The notes: generated by a model from the sequence alone, not told the origin. Shown: positions 53,641 through 63,520, counted from the first letter of the stretch. The stretch: 64,000 nucleotides of DNA from Chloroflexota bacterium (GCA_028873975.1 JAPPMO010000044.1:1-64000), one strand, 5' to 3'. Program-made: numbers and translations.

Positions 53641-54375
53641 CTATTCCTGGACTTGTCTCCCGTATTGTTTCATCATTCGCGAGATTGGCGCCCGGAACAG
53701 GACCAAGACAAAGAAGGCGATGGCGGCGAGCAGGTAGAACAAGAGCAGGACGTTCTGGTTCTGCGATGCTTCGGAGCCGATCAAGACAAAGAGCAAGGTC
53801 GGGATCAAGCCGCCGAGGAAGGATACGGCGATGTAGACCGAGAGGCGAATCTGGCTGAAGCCGACAGCGTAGCTGATGAAATCGTATACCGAAAAGAGCA
53901 GAACGCGCGCGGCGAGGAGCGATTTCCAGTCGTTGAGATGGCGCTCGTAGAAGCCATCGACCCGCGACATGGCGGCCGCGCCGACGAAGCGGCGCACGAT
54001 GCGCCGACCGAACAGGCGAGCGATGATCACGTTGACCGTGCCGCCCAGCAACTCGCCCAGCAGTGAATAAAGCGTGCCGGGGATAACGCCGAACAAGATG
54101 CCCGAGGCGAACTGAATGGGTCCCGCGGACAGAGGCGCGAAGGTAAATGTCAATGCCTTGATGCCGACAAAGATCAAGGGTCCCCAGATACCTGAAGTTG
54201 CGATTATCGCCTGCAATTCGTCGATGCCAATGGATTGAACAAGGATGTAGAGGGCGGTCAGCAGCGCGAGGAACAGGGCGCCGCCGATCAGCAGGCTTCG
54301 TGAGGAAAACGCTTCTTGCGGATTGTCTCCCGTCAGGCTGCCTGACACCGCAGCCGGCTGAACCCGCTTATTCAT
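53641..54375 (-). CDS. VTT/DedA-like (TVP38/TMEM64) membrane protein
   Basis: 244 residues with about six membrane helices. 'GPLIFVGIKALTFTFAPLSAGPIQFASGILFG' and 'LLGELLGGTVNVIIARLFGRR' fit the VTT domain, whose members act as lipid scramblases or transporters. The start ATG at 54375 overlaps the prs 3' end by eight bases, so the two genes are co-translated; an upstream ATG at 54393 inside prs is also in frame. Functional tie to PRPP synthesis is not known. Confidence 0.8.
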   Translation of the reverse strand: MNKRVQPAAVSGSLTGDNPQEAFSSRSLLIGGALFLALLTALYILVQSIGIDELQAIIATSGIWGPLIFVGIKALTFTFAPLSAGPIQFASGILFGVIPGTLYSLLGELLGGTVNVIIARLFGRRIVRRFVGAAAMSRVDGFYERHLNDWKSLLAARVLLFSVYDFISYAVGFSQIRLSVYIAVSFLGGLIPTLLFVLIGSEASQNQNVLLLFYLLAAIAFFVLVLFRAPISRMMKQYGRQVQE

Positions 54376-55357
54376 TAAAGAGCGCGCCCACACTTCTGCC
54401 TTCGTGCGCGCGCAGGATGACCTCGCCCAAGAGCGGCGCGATCGACAGGACAGTCATATTGGGCAGCTTGCGATCCTCGGCGATCGGCAAGGTATTGGTG
54501 AAGATGATTTCACGCAGATCCAAGCCGGCGAACCGTTGGTAGGCTCTGTCGGAGAAGAAGGGATGCGTGAATGCGAAGAGCACGTCCCTGGCGCCATAGT
54601 CGCGGACGACGTTGACCGCTTCCACGATGCTGCCGGCCGTGTTGACCTCATCGTCGACCAGCAAAACGTTCTTGCCTTCGACGCTGCCGATCAAGGAGAG
54701 CGCTCGCGGACTTTCGGCGTTGTCGACGCGGCGTTTCTCGACGAAAGCCAGCGGCACGCCCAAGGTCTGCGCCCAGTTGCGCCCTTTCTTGGCGAAGCCC
54801 AAGTCGGTGGCCACCACGACCAGATCGCTCAGTTCGCCGAGGCGCAGCTTCCGCAAGACATAATCGCTCAAGAGGTGAAGGGCGGAGAGGGCATCGCCCG
54901 GGATGTTGAAGAAACCCTGGATTTGCCCGGAGTGCAGATCGACGGTCATATAGCGATCGACGCCCGCGGTCTCGATCATATTTGCCACCAGGCGCGCGGA
55001 GATCGGCACGCGGGGTTGGTCTTTCTGGTCGGAGCGGGTATAGCTCATGTAGGGCACGACGAGATTGATCCGCCAGGCGGAATCGCGCTTGAGCGCGTCG
55101 ATCATGATGAGCATTTCCATGAAGTTTTCGTGAACGGGCGAGGCCATCGTCTGCACCAAATAGACGTCCTTGCCGCGGACGCTCTCCTCGAGCTTGATGA
55201 AGATGTTCTCGTTGGAAAAGACCTTCCGGGTATAGGCGCCCGGTTTGAGCCGGTATTCAGAAGCGTCACAGATATAATCGGTGATTTCCGCGCCAAGGGC
55301 TCGCGAGGCGCTGCCGGAGAAAATCTTCATCGAGCCAAAGCGCATGGTCGATGACAT
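54368..55357 (-). CDS. prs: Ribose-phosphate pyrophosphokinase
   Basis: 329-residue enzyme making PRPP from ribose-5-phosphate and ATP. Seen: 'VRGKDVYLVQT', 'VPYMSYTRSDQKD', 'TVDLHSGQIQGFF' (metal/ribose-phosphate) and the PRPP loop 'VLLVDDEVNTAGSIVEA'. The ATG at 55357 has AGGAAG about eight bases upstream; the frame is open to 55426 but without a better start. First gene of a pair with the VTT membrane protein. Confidence 0.92.
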   Translation of the reverse strand: MSSTMRFGSMKIFSGSASRALGAEITDYICDASEYRLKPGAYTRKVFSNENIFIKLEESVRGKDVYLVQTMASPVHENFMEMLIMIDALKRDSAWRINLVVPYMSYTRSDQKDQPRVPISARLVANMIETAGVDRYMTVDLHSGQIQGFFNIPGDALSALHLLSDYVLRKLRLGELSDLVVVATDLGFAKKGRNWAQTLGVPLAFVEKRRVDNAESPRALSLIGSVEGKNVLLVDDEVNTAGSIVEAVNVVRDYGARDVLFAFTHPFFSDRAYQRFAGLDLREIIFTNTLPIAEDRKLPNMTVLSIAPLLGEVILRAHEGRSVGALFNE

Positions 55358-55580
55358 CTGCTGCTCTTCCTGATGGATGTGGTTGACCTGCGCGGGGTTG
55401 TATTTTGCGCCGGGAACTTTCGCCATCGCTCTTGTTCTTGACCGCCTTTCAGGTGCTATTTTCGCCGACGAAACTCAGCATTTTGAAGGAGTTGGTCCAC
55501 GGCGCGCTGGGGATGAATACGCTCCTGAACCATGCGCCTGATAATACCAGCAAATTCGCTCGCCGCTAAGTAGCAAAGGA

Positions 55581-55610
55581 AGCGCCCGCCGTTGCCCGGC
55601 GAGCGCTTTT
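55581..55610 (-). terminator. Probable terminator of trxA
   Basis: AGCGC-c-CGCC and GGCG-a-GCGCT form a hairpin with a 7-base loop 25-55 bases beyond the thioredoxin stop. On the minus strand it is followed by a modest T-rich run (TTCCTTT); on the plus strand by TTTT. Confidence 0.5.
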
Positions 55611-55634
55611 GCATTTCCAAGCGCGGCGACGCGC

Positions 55635-55961
55635 CTAGATATGCGCGGCGATCTGGCTGAGGATTTTGCCTTTGGGCTTGAAGCCGGTGATACGCTCCAC
55701 CGCTTCGCCGCCTTTGAACAAAATCAAGGTTGGGATGCCCATAATGCCATAATTGATCAGGATATCCTGGTTGGCGTCGGCGTCGACCTTGGCGACGCGC
55801 AGCTTGCCGTCGTACTCATCGGCGATCTCGTCAACGATGGGCGCGATCATCTTGCAGGGACCGCACCATTCCGCCCAAAAGTCGACCAGAACCGGCGTTT
55901 CACTATCCAGGACTTCACTCTGAAATTCGTCCTGGCTAACATCGAAAGTCTTCAAGCCCAT
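55635..55961 (-). CDS. trxA: Thioredoxin
   Basis: 108-residue thioredoxin with the redox motif 'FWAEWCGPCKMIAP', 'VAKVDADANQDI' and cis-Pro in 'YGIMGIPTLILFKGGE'. It reduces protein disulfides in the cytosol. AAGGAG lies about seven bases before the ATG at 55961; the longer open frame to 56108 is leader. It is divergently oriented from hrcA, with about 270 bases between the two starts, which may be shared promoter space. Confidence 0.94.
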   Translation of the reverse strand: MGLKTFDVSQDEFQSEVLDSETPVLVDFWAEWCGPCKMIAPIVDEIADEYDGKLRVAKVDADANQDILINYGIMGIPTLILFKGGEAVERITGFKPKGKILSQIAAHI

Positions 55962-56233
55962 TGTCTTTCTCCTTGGGATTATCGGGTCACGGGGCGAGGA
56001 GGATGCGCCTCGTTCCCGCAGGTTCGTCGCGTAGTTTATGGACGATTGGCGAGAAATACATCTTACATCAGATTTTCCTTTGACGCACCCGGGAGCGCGT
56101 GTTAGCATTCAAGCTATGCGCGGCCGCTCGGCGCGCCAGCGTCGGATTGCCCTGCCGCGCCAACACAAAATCAGCCTTCTCTGCGCGCGGCCAAGCGGGC
56201 TTGCGAATAAGAAAAAGTCCAGCGACATCCTTG

Positions 56234-57325
56234 ATGAACGATGAACAGCAATTGCCCAATCTAAGCAGTCGTCAGGAAGACATTCTTACCTGCATCGTGC
56301 AGGCATATTCGGAAAAACCGGAGCCGGTTGGTTCCCGTCACCTGGTAGAGAATTATCAGCTCAATATCAGTTCGGCGACCGTGCGCAACGAGATGTCTCG
56401 GCTGGAAGAGATGGGTTATATCGCCGCGCCGCATACCTCGGCCGGGCGCGTGCCGACGGCGGCCGGCTTCCGCTATTTTGTGCGCCGCCTGCTGCAAACG
56501 CGCAGCTTGACGCGCAACGAGCAGAGCCATATTTCCGAGCGGGTCGGCACATTGCATGCGGGCATGGAACAATGGATGCGCCGCACAGCCACCTTGCTGG
56601 CGCGTTCGGTACAGTCGGCATCCATCGTGACGCCGCCCATCTCGCAGACCAATTCCTTCAAGCATGTCGAGCTGATCTCGATACAGGGGCGTCTTGCGCT
56701 GATGGTGCTGGTATTAAACAGCGGCAGCGTGCATCAGCGCATGCTGACACTGGCGGAGCCGGTGCCGCAGCTGCAACTGGCGGAGGCGGCAAAACGGGTT
56801 AACGAGGTCTGCGCCGATTTCGGCGCGCGTCAGGTGCGCCTGAAGAGCATCAACCTGCCGATGCTGGAACGCGAAGTGGCGGAATTAACGGCCGAACTGA
56901 TCGAGCATGCCGACAACAATCAGGTGCGTTTCATCTATCGAGACGGATTGAGCCGGATGATGGAAAGCTTCGGCGATGACGAGGGCGCGCAGCAGGCGAT
57001 CCGCATCCTGGAAGAGCATACGGTGCTCAATGCCCTGGTCAACGAGCTGCTGGATCGACTGCCGTCCGATGACAGCGATGACGTTAATGTGCAGGTGGTC
57101 ATCGCCGGCGACGACCGCTATGATGATCTAAGCCGCTTGAGCATGGTGCTAAGCCGCTATGGCGATCCGGAAAAGATGAGCGGGGCCATCGGCGTGCTGG
57201 GTCCCACGCATATCAATTACGGGCGCGCCATCAGCACCGTGCGCTATGTCTCCAACTTGATGACCAATGTGCTGTCGACGCTTTACCAGGACAATGTGGA
57301 CGCTAGGTCCGGCAGCAACATATAA
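56234..57325 (+). CDS. hrcA: Heat-inducible transcription repressor HrcA
   Basis: 363-residue repressor of class I heat-shock genes. The N-terminal winged helix is 'RQEDILTCIVQAYSEKPEPVGSRHLVENYQLNISSATVRNEMSRLEEMGYI' in outline, then 'PHTSAGRVPTAAGFRYFV', a GAF-like core, and the conserved end 'GAIGVLGPTHINYGRAISTVRYVSNLM'. ATG 56234 is used; the frame extends upstream to 56099 without support. No full CIRCE palindrome is seen upstream, only a TTAGCATTC half (56102-56110). First gene of a chaperone cluster. Confidence 0.93.
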   Translation: MNDEQQLPNLSSRQEDILTCIVQAYSEKPEPVGSRHLVENYQLNISSATVRNEMSRLEEMGYIAAPHTSAGRVPTAAGFRYFVRRLLQTRSLTRNEQSHISERVGTLHAGMEQWMRRTATLLARSVQSASIVTPPISQTNSFKHVELISIQGRLALMVLVLNSGSVHQRMLTLAEPVPQLQLAEAAKRVNEVCADFGARQVRLKSINLPMLEREVAELTAELIEHADNNQVRFIYRDGLSRMMESFGDDEGAQQAIRILEEHTVLNALVNELLDRLPSDDSDDVNVQVVIAGDDRYDDLSRLSMVLSRYGDPEKMSGAIGVLGPTHINYGRAISTVRYVSNLMTNVLSTLYQDNVDARSGSNI

Positions 57326-57447
57326 ACTTCATAAGAAAGTCAATCGCTTATACAAATCTTGTAATCCTGCGCTATGCTAGGGACGATATTTTGGCTATCC
57401 CGCGAACGGGATGAAGACGATTGAATTGCGCGTTTCAGGATTAGCAG

Positions 57448-58059
57448 ATGAGCGATGTAAAAGACCCGACTGAAGAACTCGAAAAAGAGAACGAAGACGA
57501 ATTGAGCGCCGCCCCCGAAGCGGCGGAAGAAGCGCCGACCGAGGGAAGCGCGGACGAGAGTGGCAACACTGAGGAAGAAGCGCCGGAATTGCCGGAAGGT
57601 ATCAACCTGATGCAAGCCTTCATTGAAGCGCAGCAGGAAGCGCAAAGCAACAAAGACGGCTGGCAGCGCGCCCGCGCCGAATTCGCCAATTACAAGAAGC
57701 GGATCGAGCGCGAGCGGATCGAAGTTTTTCAGCGGGCGTCGCTGGACACGCTCAAGGCGCTGCTGCCGATCGTTGACGATTTCGACCGCGCCTTCGAGAG
57801 CCTGCCCGAAGATATCAGCGACAATCCCTGGATCGGCGGCGTATCCATGATCCAGCGCAAGTTCGTCGCGCTGCTGGAACAATACGAAGTCGAGACAATC
57901 GACCCGACGGGAGATCTTTTTGATCCCAACCTGCATCAAGCGATTGGCACTGAAGAGAGCGATGAAGTTGAGAGCGGGCATGTCACCGAGACATTGCAAA
58001 AGGGCTACCGCGCGGGTGAACAGATCTTGCGATTGGCTTTGGTCAAAGTAGCGAGCTGA
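57448..58059 (+). CDS. grpE: Nucleotide exchange factor GrpE
   Basis: 203 residues. An acidic, Glu/Ala-rich N-terminal tail (1-55) is followed by a long coiled coil ('[26 protein letters not shown]') and the compact C-terminal beta domain ('[15 protein letters not shown]', '[24 protein letters not shown]'). It releases ADP from DnaK. AGGA precedes the ATG. About 120 bases from hrcA and 62 from dnaK, same strand. Confidence 0.94.
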   Translation: MSDVKDPTEELEKENEDELSAAPEAAEEAPTEGSADESGNTEEEAPELPEGINLMQAFIEAQQEAQSNKDGWQRARAEFANYKKRIERERIEVFQRASLDTLKALLPIVDDFDRAFESLPEDISDNPWIGGVSMIQRKFVALLEQYEVETIDPTGDLFDPNLHQAIGTEESDEVESGHVTETLQKGYRAGEQILRLALVKVAS

Positions 58060-58121
58060 AAAGGCCAAGGCAATTCAAGACAAGCTGGCCAGAACAGCAG
58101 ATAGAAACAGGAGTAATCGGA

Positions 58122-60014
58122 ATGGGCAGAATAATCGGAATCGACCTGGGCACGACAAACTCGGTTGTCGCGGTGATGGAAGGCGGCGAGCCGACCGTCA
58201 TTCCCTCTTCGGAGGGCGGCAACCTGATCCCGTCCGTGGTGGCTATCAACACCAAAACGGGCGAGCGCCTGGTCGGGCGGGTGGCGCGCAACCAAGCCGT
58301 CGTGAACCCGGAGAATACCATCTTTTCGGTCAAGCGCTTCATGGGCCGCAAGTTCAATGACAAGGAAGTGCGGGACGCGGCCAAATTGATGCCCTACAAA
58401 GTATCGGCGGCATCAAACGGCGACGTCCGCATTCGCTTGAACGAGCGCGACTACAGCGCGCCGGAGATCTCGGCGATGGTCCTGCAAAAGCTCAAAGCGG
58501 ATGCCGAAGCCTATCTCGGCGAAGCGGTCGATCAAGCGGTGATCACCGTGCCGGCTTATTTCAACGATACGCAGCGCAACGCGACCAAAGACGCGGGCAA
58601 AATCGCCGGGCTGGAAGTGCTGCGCATCATTAACGAGCCGACAGCCTCGAGCCTGTCATACGGCCTGGGCGAACGCAACGAAGGCATCATCGCGGTCTAT
58701 GACCTGGGCGGCGGCACCTTTGACATCTCGATACTTGAGGTGGCGGACGGGGTCTTTGAAGTCAAGTCGACCAATGGCGATACCTACCTGGGCGGGGACA
58801 ACTTCGACGACCGCGTCATCAATTGGATCGCCGATGAGTTCAGCCGGGAAAACGGCATAGACCTGCGGCAAGATCGGCAGGCGCTGCAACGCTTGAAAGA
58901 AGCGGCCGAGAAGGCGAAGATCGAGCTTTCCACCACCTTGAGCGCCGAGATCAACCTGCCCTTCATCACGGCGGACGCGGGGGGACCCAAGCACCTGAAC
59001 ATGAGCCTGTCGCGAGCCAAGCTGGAAAGCCTGGCAGCTGACCTGGTGGATAGCACGATATTCCCCTGCAAACAGGCATTAAAGGATGCTGGCATAGCGA
59101 CCAGCGATGTCGACGCGGTGCTGCTGGTCGGCGGCATGACGCGCATGCCGTCGATTCAAGAGGCGGTACAAGCATATTTCGGCAAGGCGCCGACCAAAGG
59201 CGTCAATCCGGATGAGGTGGTCGCGCTGGGCGCGGCGATTCAAGCCGGCGTGCTGGGCGGGGATGTCAAAGACATCCTGCTGCTGGATGTGACGCCGCTG
59301 ACGCTGAGCGTGGAAACGCTGGGTGGCGTGGCCACCCCCATGATCGATCGCAACACCACCATACCAAGCAAGAAGTCGCAGATATACTCGACGGCGGCTG
59401 ATAGCCAGACCACAGTCGAGATCCATATCACGCAAGGGGAACGGCCCATGGCGGGCGACAACAAATCGCTGGGCAAGTTCATGCTCGATGGCATTCCGCC
59501 GGCGCCGCGCGGGCTGCCGCAAATTGAGGTGACTTTCGATATTGACGCCAACGGCATCCTCAACGTCAGCGCCAAGGACAAGGCGACCGGGCGCGAGCAA
59601 GCGATCACGATCACCGCCAGCAGCGGCTTGTCCGATGACGAAGTGGACAAGATGGTGGCGGAAGCGGAGAAGTTCGCCAGCCAGGATGCCGAACGCAAGG
59701 AAGAGGCGGAGGTCAACAATCAGGCGGAAGGCGCCGTCTTCCAAGCCGAGAAGCTGATTCGCGAAAACAAGGACAAGCTGCCGGAAGAAGCGGTGGGGCA
59801 AACCGAGGAAAAAATCGCGGCGGTGAAGGCGGCGCAGGAAAGTCAAAACGTCTCCGAGATCAAAGCGGCGACCGAGGCGCTGATGGCGCAGCTGCAGGTC
59901 CTCGGCGCGCAGATGTACGAGGAAGCGGCGCCCCCGCCGGGCGGCAATGCTGATGGACAGCCCGCGGCTGCGGATGACGAGGATGTCATCGACGCAGAGT
60001 TCACGGAGACCTAA
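58122..60014 (+). CDS. dnaK: Chaperone DnaK (Hsp70)
   Basis: 630 residues with all Hsp70 marks: '[17 protein letters not shown]', '[13 protein letters not shown]', '[15 protein letters not shown]', '[17 protein letters not shown]', the substrate domain '[18 protein letters not shown]' and a C-terminal lid ending '[13 protein letters not shown]'. AGGAG eight bases before the ATG. Works with GrpE and DnaJ encoded next to it. A MITE begins three bases beyond the stop codon and separates it from dnaJ. Confidence 0.97.
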   Translation: MGRIIGIDLGTTNSVVAVMEGGEPTVIPSSEGGNLIPSVVAINTKTGERLVGRVARNQAVVNPENTIFSVKRFMGRKFNDKEVRDAAKLMPYKVSAASNGDVRIRLNERDYSAPEISAMVLQKLKADAEAYLGEAVDQAVITVPAYFNDTQRNATKDAGKIAGLEVLRIINEPTASSLSYGLGERNEGIIAVYDLGGGTFDISILEVADGVFEVKSTNGDTYLGGDNFDDRVINWIADEFSRENGIDLRQDRQALQRLKEAAEKAKIELSTTLSAEINLPFITADAGGPKHLNMSLSRAKLESLAADLVDSTIFPCKQALKDAGIATSDVDAVLLVGGMTRMPSIQEAVQAYFGKAPTKGVNPDEVVALGAAIQAGVLGGDVKDILLLDVTPLTLSVETLGGVATPMIDRNTTIPSKKSQIYSTAADSQTTVEIHITQGERPMAGDNKSLGKFMLDGIPPAPRGLPQIEVTFDIDANGILNVSAKDKATGREQAITITASSGLSDDEVDKMVAEAEKFASQDAERKEEAEVNNQAEGAVFQAEKLIRENKDKLPEEAVGQTEEKIAAVKAAQESQNVSEIKAATEALMAQLQVLGAQMYEEAAPPPGGNADGQPAAADDEDVIDAEFTET

Positions 60015-60017
60015 AGA

Positions 60018-60275
60018 CAGGGCAATCGCATCAAAATGAGGCGACTGACATGGTACGAAATTGGACTGATCATTAACCACCGAGGACACCGAGAAAAGCA
60101 ACGGAACATAGCTCATCTTATGTTTCAGGCTTGCTTTTCAGCTACAAATGAAGTTTCGCTGGCGACCTCGCCGTATTCAGGTGACGGAATTAGAGGGAAA
60201 AGCGGACAAAGGGCCCTAAATTCGGTGCTCTCGGTGTCCTCGGTGGTGAAAAAATAATTTGATGCAATTGCCCTG
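60018..60275. mobile_element. MITE-like element, copy 4
   Basis: Terminal repeats CAGGGCAATCGCATCAAA (60018-60035) and TTTGATGCAATTGCCCTG (60258-60275) differ at one of 18 positions. The ten-base target GACCTAAAGA is present unchanged on both sides (60008-60017, 60276-60285), the left copy including the dnaK stop. Interior of about 220 bases with 'ccaccgaggacaccgagaa' and no gene. It separates dnaK from dnaJ. Confidence 0.9.
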
Positions 60276-60315
60276 GACCTAAAGAGGAATCAAGATAGCA
60301 ATGGCTAATGATCGG

Positions 60316-60333
60316 GGTATAATGATTTATACC
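60316..60333 (+). promoter_or_regulatory. Possible dnaJ promoter with palindrome
   Basis: A perfect TATAAT (60318-60323) lies in an inverted repeat GGTATA-atgatt-TATACC (60316-60333), 60 bases upstream of dnaJ. No convincing -35 is seen at 16-18 bases. It may be a promoter under repression, gained or needed after the MITE separated dnaJ from dnaK. Confidence 0.4.
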
Positions 60334-60394
60334 TCGTTTCATATACCGGTTGCACGAGCGGACCGCAAATTAGAGGGCGCACAGGACCCCTTCC

Positions 60395-61540
60395 ATGCCT
60401 AGAGACTATTATGAAGTGCTCGGCGTAGCGCGGAGCGCGGACACAAACGAGATCAAGACCGCCTTCCGCCGCCTGGCGCGGCAGCATCACCCGGATGTCA
60501 GCCGGGAAGCCGGCGCCGAGGAGCGCTTCAAGGAGATCAACGAGGCTTACGAGGTCTTGGCTGATGACGAGAAGCGGGCCCGTTACGATCGCTTTGGCCA
60601 CGCCGGCGTCAATGGCGGCGGGGGCGGGGGCTATGGACCCGGCATGGGCGGCTTCGGCTTTGAAGACATTTTTGATATCTTCAACAGCGCTTTTGGCGAT
60701 ACGCCGGGGGGACGGCGGCGGGCGTCCAATAGCGGGCGCGACCGCCGGGTCGATGTGACGATTGACTTCGTCGAGGCAGTCTTTGGCGTCGAAAAAGAGA
60801 TTGAGTTTTCCCGCCTGGAACGCTGCGATGTCTGTGAGGGCAGCGGCGCTTCGGAGGGATCGAGACCCGCGACCTGCCGAACTTGCGACGGCAGCGGCGA
60901 GCTGCGCCAGGTTCAGCAGACCTTCCTCGGTTCCATGGTTCGGGTCAATACCTGCCCCAATTGCGGCGGAAAAGGTTCGGTCATTTCCCAGCCCTGCCGC
61001 AATTGCGACGGTTCGGGCCGCCGGCGCCGGAAAGCGGCCTTGAATGTCAAGATCCCGGCTGGCGTCGGCGAGGGCATCCAGATACAAGTGCGCGGGGATG
61101 GCGATGCCGGCGAACAGGGCGCGCCGCCGGGCAATCTCTTCGTCGTCGTGCACGTCAAGGATCACGAATTCTTCAAGCGCAAGGAAAATGACATCATCCT
61201 CGATATCAGCGTCAATGTGGCGCAGGCGACCCTGGGAGACCGGATATCCGTCGACACCGTGGATGGTCCGCTCGAATTGAGCCTGCCGCCTGGCACACAG
61301 ACGGGCAAGGTCTTCCGTTTGCGCGGCAAGGGCATTCCCCGCCTGCGCAGTGACGGGAGCAACTCCGGGCGCGGCGATCAGTTGGTTTACGTTCAGGTAG
61401 AGACGCCGACCCAGTTGACCGAGCATCAGCGCGAGCTGTTCGAACAGTTAGCGGAGACCTTCGGCCGCGAGATCAGTCCGCAGGCGGCCGGTCGCGGGTT
61501 CTTCGACAAAGTGATGGATTTCCTCGGCGGCGAAAACTAG
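60395..61540 (+). CDS. dnaJ: Chaperone DnaJ (Hsp40)
   Basis: 381-residue type I J-protein. J domain with the HPD motif ('RLARQHHPDVSREAG'), a Gly/Phe-rich linker ('GGGGGGYGPGMGGFGFED'), four zinc-binding CxxCxGxG repeats (CDVCEGSG, CRTCDGSG, CPNCGGKG, CRNCDGSG) and the C-terminal substrate domains. Stimulates DnaK ATPase. Nine bases to prmA; separated from dnaK by a MITE and a possible new promoter. Confidence 0.96.
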   Translation: MPRDYYEVLGVARSADTNEIKTAFRRLARQHHPDVSREAGAEERFKEINEAYEVLADDEKRARYDRFGHAGVNGGGGGGYGPGMGGFGFEDIFDIFNSAFGDTPGGRRRASNSGRDRRVDVTIDFVEAVFGVEKEIEFSRLERCDVCEGSGASEGSRPATCRTCDGSGELRQVQQTFLGSMVRVNTCPNCGGKGSVISQPCRNCDGSGRRRRKAALNVKIPAGVGEGIQIQVRGDGDAGEQGAPPGNLFVVVHVKDHEFFKRKENDIILDISVNVAQATLGDRISVDTVDGPLELSLPPGTQTGKVFRLRGKGIPRLRSDGSNSGRGDQLVYVQVETPTQLTEHQRELFEQLAETFGREISPQAAGRGFFDKVMDFLGGEN

Positions 61541-61549
61541 CCCGCGCTC

Positions 61550-62479
61550 ATGAGCAACTGGATCGAAGTATCGATGCGGGTTGACGGCGAAAGCGCGGAA
61601 GCCCTCGCCGAAGTCTTGGGGCGATTTGGTCACCAGGGACTGTCGCTGGAACAAGACGGCATCCAGCCGGATACCTGGGACGAAGACGAAGTTCCGCCTG
61701 CGGAAAACTTGATCCTGCGCGCCTACTTGCCCGATGACGACAACTTCCCCGACAAAAGAAGGGAATTAGAGACCGCGCTGAGCCACATGCGGCTGATGTA
61801 CCCGATGCCGAAACCCAGTTACAGCAGTGTGCGGGAAGATGACTGGGCCGAAGCCTGGAAAGCGCATTATCAGCCCTTGCGGCTTGGCAAGCGCTTGCTG
61901 GTGCGCCCGCAGTGGGTCGATGTTGAATTGGCGCGAGGAGACATAGAAATCGCGCTGGACCCGGGCATGGCATTTGGCACGGGCACGCATCCCACAACCC
62001 AGCTCTGTCTGGAGGCGATGGAGGCGATGGCGGGTCCGGCGCTGGATGTATTGGACCTGGGATGCGGCAGCGGCATTCTGGCGATCGCGGCGGCCAAGCT
62101 GGGCGCCGGGAAAGTGCTGGCGCTGGATATCGACCCGATTGCCGTGCGAGCCGCACGGGAGAACGCCGCGCTGAATGGCATCGCGCAGCGGATCGCCGTC
62201 GAACAAGGCAGCCTGGAGACTGTCATCTCTTCCGCGCGACGCTTTGATTTGCTGATGGTGAATATCCTGGCGCGGGTCATACTCGAGATGAGCGGGCGCG
62301 GATTAGCTCAAGTCCTGCGGCCGGGCGGGATCGCCATATTCAGCGGCATTATTGACAATCAAGCGGACGAGGTGGAAGCGAGCCTGCGGCGGGCCGGATT
62401 GTTGCCTGTCGCGCGCTGCAAAAAGGGCGACTGGGTGCTCATTAAGGCAGTAGGCCCGCAGGAGCAAGCCGGGGCATAG
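61550..62479 (+). CDS. prmA: Ribosomal protein L11 methyltransferase
   Basis: 309 residues. Class I AdoMet methyltransferase with motif I 'VLDLGCGSGILAIAAAKLG', 'ALDIDPIAVRAARENAALN' and 'DLLMVNILARVI' (motif IV), preceded by the L11-binding N-terminal domain with 'REDDWAEAWKAHYQPLRL' and 'GMAFGTGTHPTTQLCL'. Trimethylates ribosomal protein L11. The dnaJ-prmA order is common in bacteria. Twelve bases to the next gene. Confidence 0.94.
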   Translation: MSNWIEVSMRVDGESAEALAEVLGRFGHQGLSLEQDGIQPDTWDEDEVPPAENLILRAYLPDDDNFPDKRRELETALSHMRLMYPMPKPSYSSVREDDWAEAWKAHYQPLRLGKRLLVRPQWVDVELARGDIEIALDPGMAFGTGTHPTTQLCLEAMEAMAGPALDVLDLGCGSGILAIAAAKLGAGKVLALDIDPIAVRAARENAALNGIAQRIAVEQGSLETVISSARRFDLLMVNILARVILEMSGRGLAQVLRPGGIAIFSGIIDNQADEVEASLRRAGLLPVARCKKGDWVLIKAVGPQEQAGA

Positions 62480-62491
62480 CCGGTTGCGATC

Positions 62492-63208
62492 ATGGCGCAG
62501 CTTAACGGGAAAGAACGGGCTGAATACGTGCGGGCGATGTTCGACCGCATCGCCGCGCGTTACAACTTGATGAACCGCATTATCTCCGGCGGGCAAGACC
62601 TGAAGTGGCGCCGCTTTGTCGTGGAAGCCGCTGATTTGCCGCGCAATGGCGCGCTGCTCGACATCGCGACCGGCACCGGCGACATCGCCTTTGAAGCGCT
62701 GAAGCGGCGCCCGGAAGCCACGGTTGTCGGCGCTGATTTTGCGCTGCAGATGATGCAAGTTGGGCGGCGGCAGGGGCGCTACGGCAGCCTGGTGAGATGG
62801 ACAGGCGCCGATGCGCTGCAACTGCCCTATGCCGACAATTGTTTCGACGCGGTGGCGTCGGGTTATCTGATGCGCAACGTGGCCGATATCCCGCGAGCCC
62901 TCGCCGAACAGCGGCGGGTGCTCAAGCCGGGCGGGCGCATCGTCATACTGGATACGAGCCCGCCGCCGCGCAACCTGCTGCAACCCTTGATCCTCGCGCA
63001 TCTAAAGTTTGGGATACCGCTGCTGGGCCGTTTGATCGCGGGTAAATCCGCCAGCGACGCCTATCGCTACTTGCCGGAATCGACGCGCGCTTTCAAAACA
63101 CCTGAGGAACTGGCGCGACTGATCGAGGGCGCGGGCTTCTGCGATGTGCGCTTTCGAACCTTCATGTTCGGCACGATGGCGGCTCATTGGGGGTTTAAAT
63201 CGCCCTGA
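62492..63208 (+). CDS. menG: Demethylmenaquinone/ubiquinone methyltransferase (UbiE/MenG type)
   Basis: 238 residues. 'AMFDRIAARYNLMNRIISGGQDLKWRR' start, AdoMet motif 'LLDIATGTGDIAFEALKR', 'DALQLPYADNCFDAVASGYLMRNVAD' and 'VLKPGGRIVILDTSPP' are those of UbiE/MenG, which methylates the quinone head group as the last step. Menaquinone is more likely than ubiquinone for a Chloroflexota-like organism (inference). A MITE target duplication overlaps its last codon and stop. Confidence 0.88.
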   Translation: MAQLNGKERAEYVRAMFDRIAARYNLMNRIISGGQDLKWRRFVVEAADLPRNGALLDIATGTGDIAFEALKRRPEATVVGADFALQMMQVGRRQGRYGSLVRWTGADALQLPYADNCFDAVASGYLMRNVADIPRALAEQRRVLKPGGRIVILDTSPPPRNLLQPLILAHLKFGIPLLGRLIAGKSASDAYRYLPESTRAFKTPEELARLIEGAGFCDVRFRTFMFGTMAAHWGFKSP

Positions 63209-63213
63209 CAGCC

Positions 63214-63520
63214 CAAGGCAATCGCCTCAAAAGGACAGCGGCTGAAATGGCGGGAATCTAAACTGGATATTAGCCGCAGAGGGCAAAGAAGTAGTTCCAA
63301 TTAAGTCGTGCAAAAAAATCTAAACACAGAGGACACAGAGTGCGCAGAGAAAAACCAACAGAGGAATATATTTTGCGGGTGTTTCGGCGGGTCGCTAGGT
63401 CGCGTAGACACTGACCGCCGACTCTGACCGACAAACGCCCCTACAGTTCGTCCCTGTTTTGATTCTCATTACTTTCTTGGAATTGCTTCTGTGTTGAAAA
63501 AATATGATGCAATTGCCAAT
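63214..63520. mobile_element. MITE-like element, copy 5
   Basis: Left end CAAGGCAATCGCCTCAAA (63214-63231), right end TATGATGCAATTGCCAAT (63503-63520). The ten-base target CCTGACAGCC is identical on both sides (63204-63213, 63521-63530) and includes the menG stop codon. The 307-bp interior contains 'taagtcgtgcaaaaaaatct', 'cacagag' repeats and no gene; the remaining bases to 63747 show nothing recognisable. Confidence 0.9.

Noticed and set aside
56099..56130. CIRCE element upstream of hrcA
   Set aside because: Only one half-site (TTAGCATTC) is present; the GAGTGCTAA partner nine bases on is missing.
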